This document shows positions 17,741 to 19,087 of a stretch of DNA of 19,087 bases, one piece after another; the stretch's first letter is position 1; each line of letters starts with the position of its first letter. The translations under genes were made by a program, and so were the position numbers. The stretch comes from Burkholderiales bacterium. Lineage in GTDB: Bacteria; Pseudomonadota; Gammaproteobacteria; Burkholderiales; JAEUMW01. The stretch spans positions 1 to 19,087 of the forward strand of contig JAEUMX010000203.1 in the NCBI GenBank assembly GCA_016791285.1. The letters run 5' to 3'. The notes under the pieces were generated by a model. The model was not told where the DNA came from. It made no database searches and was given only the letters and a program-made list of their open reading frames with translations.

Positions 17741-18691
17741 ATGAGCAAGACACTGGACCCGCAAGCCAAGGCACTGATGGATATCGTCGCGCGTGCGGCG
17801 GCGCCGGCGTTCCACACGCTGGATGTCGCCAAGGCGCGCGACGAAACGCGCAAGCTGTTCGCCTATTTCAGCTCCGAGGCACCAGCCGTGGCCGCGGTGC
17901 GCGAGATCGAGATCACGGGCGAGGGCGGGACCATTCCGGCGCGTCTGTATCGGGCAGCGGGAAGCACCGCGACGGCAAGGCTGCCATTGCTGATTTTTTT
18001 TCATGGCGGCGGGTGGACTGTCGGCGACCTCGACAGCTACGACCCCCTGTGTCGGACGCTCGCGAACGAAGCACGTTGCGCCGTGCTGTCGGTCGATTAT
18101 CGCCTGGCGCCCGAACATCCGTTTCCTGCGGCCGTCGACGACGCCTATGCGGCGACTGTGTGGGCCAGTGAGAACGCTGAAACACTCGGAGTGGATGCGG
18201 GGCTCATCGCGGTTGGGGGCGACAGCGCGGGGGGCAACCTGGCGGCTGTGACAGCAATCCTGGCACGCGATCGGGGTGCGCCCGCGCTGGTGTTTCAGCT
18301 TCTGATCTATCCGGCGACCGACCAAGCCAGCGAACGCCCATCATGGCATCAGTTCGGACGCGGCTATCTGCTCGATCTGGAGTCGATCCGCTATTTCCAG
18401 AACAAGTATTTGCGCCATGCGCACGACTACGTCGATTGGCGGGCGTCGCCCCTCTTGCGACACGATCTCGACGGTCTGCCGCCGACGCTCGTGATCACGG
18501 CGGGCTTCGATCCTCTGCTCGACGACTGCATCGCCTACGTGCAGCATCTGCAGGCGGCAGGGGTGAGCGTGGAGCATCGCTGTTTCGAAGGCATGGTCCA
18601 CGGCTTTGTCACCCTCGGCAAGATGTTCGCTGCCGCGGGTGAAGCCACCCGCCTCGCAGGCGGGGCGTTGACGCGCGCCTTTCAGAACTAA
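17741..18691 (+). CDS. Alpha/beta hydrolase, hormone-sensitive-lipase (HSL) family esterase
   Basis: The 316-residue protein has the HSL-family signature: oxyanion-hole HGGGW (88-92), nucleophile elbow GDSAGG (160-165, Ser162), catalytic Asp257 in DPLLDD and His287 in VHGF. SVDYRLAPEHPFPAAVDD (117-134) is also diagnostic. An N-terminal helical cap covers about 1-55. No signal peptide, so a cytoplasmic carboxylesterase acting on short acyl esters is expected; the natural substrate cannot be read. AGGG lies about six bases before the ATG. It follows the VanZ gene by 85 bases on the same strand and may be co-transcribed or independent. Length is typical (300-320 residues). Confidence 0.93.
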   Translation: MSKTLDPQAKALMDIVARAAAPAFHTLDVAKARDETRKLFAYFSSEAPAVAAVREIEITGEGGTIPARLYRAAGSTATARLPLLIFFHGGGWTVGDLDSYDPLCRTLANEARCAVLSVDYRLAPEHPFPAAVDDAYAATVWASENAETLGVDAGLIAVGGDSAGGNLAAVTAILARDRGAPALVFQLLIYPATDQASERPSWHQFGRGYLLDLESIRYFQNKYLRHAHDYVDWRASPLLRHDLDGLPPTLVITAGFDPLLDDCIAYVQHLQAAGVSVEHRCFEGMVHGFVTLGKMFAAAGEATRLAGGALTRAFQN

Positions 18692-18775
18692 CCTGCGGTC
18701 TGCGGGGTTTCTACGAAACTGGGACTGTCCCGGGCTCCGGCCGGCGGCGGTGCGCCCGGTGGCGCGCACCGCGAC

Positions 18776-18811
18776 CGGTAACAACTACAACGAAGCGTGA
18801 AATTGTTACCG
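18776..18811. repeat. Perfect 9-base inverted repeat, operator-like
   Basis: CGGTAACAA (18776-18784) and TTGTTACCG (18803-18811) are exact reverse complements separated by 18 bases. Arm length and AT-rich spacing resemble a binding site for a dimeric regulator, though a stem-loop in RNA is possible. No regulator gene is in the window. Confidence 0.45.
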
Positions 18812-18833
18812 CGCCGTGTCGCGTATGCCAGAC

Positions 18834-18865
18834 TGCAGGAAAGGTTACCTTTGTAAACTCCTGCA
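18834..18865. repeat. Nested dyads: 7-base arms enclosing a 13-base near-palindrome
   Basis: TGCAGGA (18834-18840) and TCCTGCA (18859-18865) are exact reverse complements. Between them AAAGGTTACCTTT (18840-18852) is a palindrome around a single central T. The inner element shares the GTTACC core with the inverted repeat at 18803-18811. Confidence 0.4.
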
Positions 18866-19034
18866 AGTACAGCCTCTTCGGAGCATTCCAATAACCTGCC
18901 GCGACTTGCGATCGTTCGACCTCGGTCAAGGGATCATATGAGGATAGCAGCGAGGCGACCCAAGTTCCATGTCACGGGGATCTTTTCAACGCCCACCCAA
19001 CTCGCCGCATACACGCGCGGACGACAGAAAGCAG

Positions 19035-19060
19035 AAAGGCTCCGCCGCAGCGGAGCCTTT
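19035..19060. terminator. Intrinsic-terminator-like hairpin
   Basis: AAAGGCTCCG (19035-19044) and CGGAGCCTTT (19051-19060) form a perfect 10-pair stem with a six-base loop. Read on the minus strand the stem ends in TTT and is followed by CTGCTTTCTG, a T-rich tail, so it most likely terminates a minus-strand gene lying just beyond the right edge; it could act in both directions. Confidence 0.6.
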
Positions 19061-19087
19061 CCGGATCGGTCGGGCGCGAGCGCGTGA

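Larger units (their letters stand above)
18692..19087. other. Apparently non-coding 396-base stretch at the right edge
   Basis: I see no gene I can support here. A 72-codon minus-strand frame (18711-18929) has an arginine-rich tail and no family likeness. The first part is GC-rich; from about 18776 to 18960 the sequence is noticeably more AT-rich and carries several dyads, as expected for a regulatory region. A terminator-like hairpin lies at 19035-19060. Confidence 0.55.

Noticed and set aside
18796..18811. Likeness to the lac operator region (GTGAAATTGTTA)
   Set aside because: The match is only about 13 bases and the symmetric half of the lac operator is missing; there is no lacI or lacZ here. 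Coincidence is the simplest explanation, and the surrounding sequence does not look like vector.
18711..18929. 72-codon minus-strand frame in the right-hand gap
   Set aside because: No family likeness, arginine-rich end and no clear ribosome-binding site. It overlaps the dyad cluster, which explains the sequence better.

Overview
The window is a GC-rich (roughly two-thirds G+C by eye), densely coded stretch of bacterial chromosome. The gene content best fits a betaproteobacterium of the Burkholderiales, Rhodocyclales or Nitrosomonadales type: a tandem cphA'/cphA pair beside a cyanophycin-associated ABC transporter and DUF1854 protein, a class I polyphosphate kinase 2, and a periplasmic dihaem cytochrome c of the c4 type. 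This placement is inference, because no rRNA or other phylogenetic marker is present. I see no insertion sequence, phage gene, tRNA, rRNA or CRISPR array.

Layout. Everything from 1 to 13217 lies on the minus strand. Read in the direction of transcription it comprises cphA' (13217-11010), cphA (10978-8399), a dihaem cytochrome c (8278-7640), a ClC-type chloride/proton antiporter (about 7608-6334), ppk2 (6150-5116), and, behind its own sigma70-like promoter, a four-gene 2-oxoacid oxidoreductase operon: gamma (4908-4318), alpha (4334-3081), beta (3064-2063) and a fused FAD/NAD(P)/ferredoxin subunit (2063-435). The 5' part of an unidentified secreted-protein gene (296-1) runs off the left edge. 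From 13580 onward genes are on the plus strand: an ABC exporter with an unusual N-terminus (13580-15883), DUF1854 (15855-16367), a VanZ-domain membrane protein (about 16459-17655) and an HSL-family alpha/beta hydrolase (17741-18691). The last 396 bases appear non-coding and contain a cluster of dyad symmetries and a terminator hairpin.

How the genes may work together. The core is a nitrogen-storage locus. CphA makes cyanophycin from Asp and Arg using ATP. CphA' is a paralogue whose Mur-ligase ATP site is degraded and whose C-terminal ligase domain is missing. Facing them across a 362-base divergent regulatory region are the ABC exporter and DUF1854 protein, a pair known to accompany cyanophycin synthetases but without an established function that I know of. 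This four-gene module is the best candidate in the window for a poorly described system. Polyphosphate kinase 2 lies on the same side, so polymers of nitrogen and of phosphate/energy storage are encoded within 8 kb. The oxidoreductase operon would interconvert a 2-oxoacid (most probably pyruvate) and its acyl-CoA, passing electrons to ferredoxin or NAD(P). No cyanophycin-degrading enzyme (cyanophycinase, isoaspartyl dipeptidase) is in the window.
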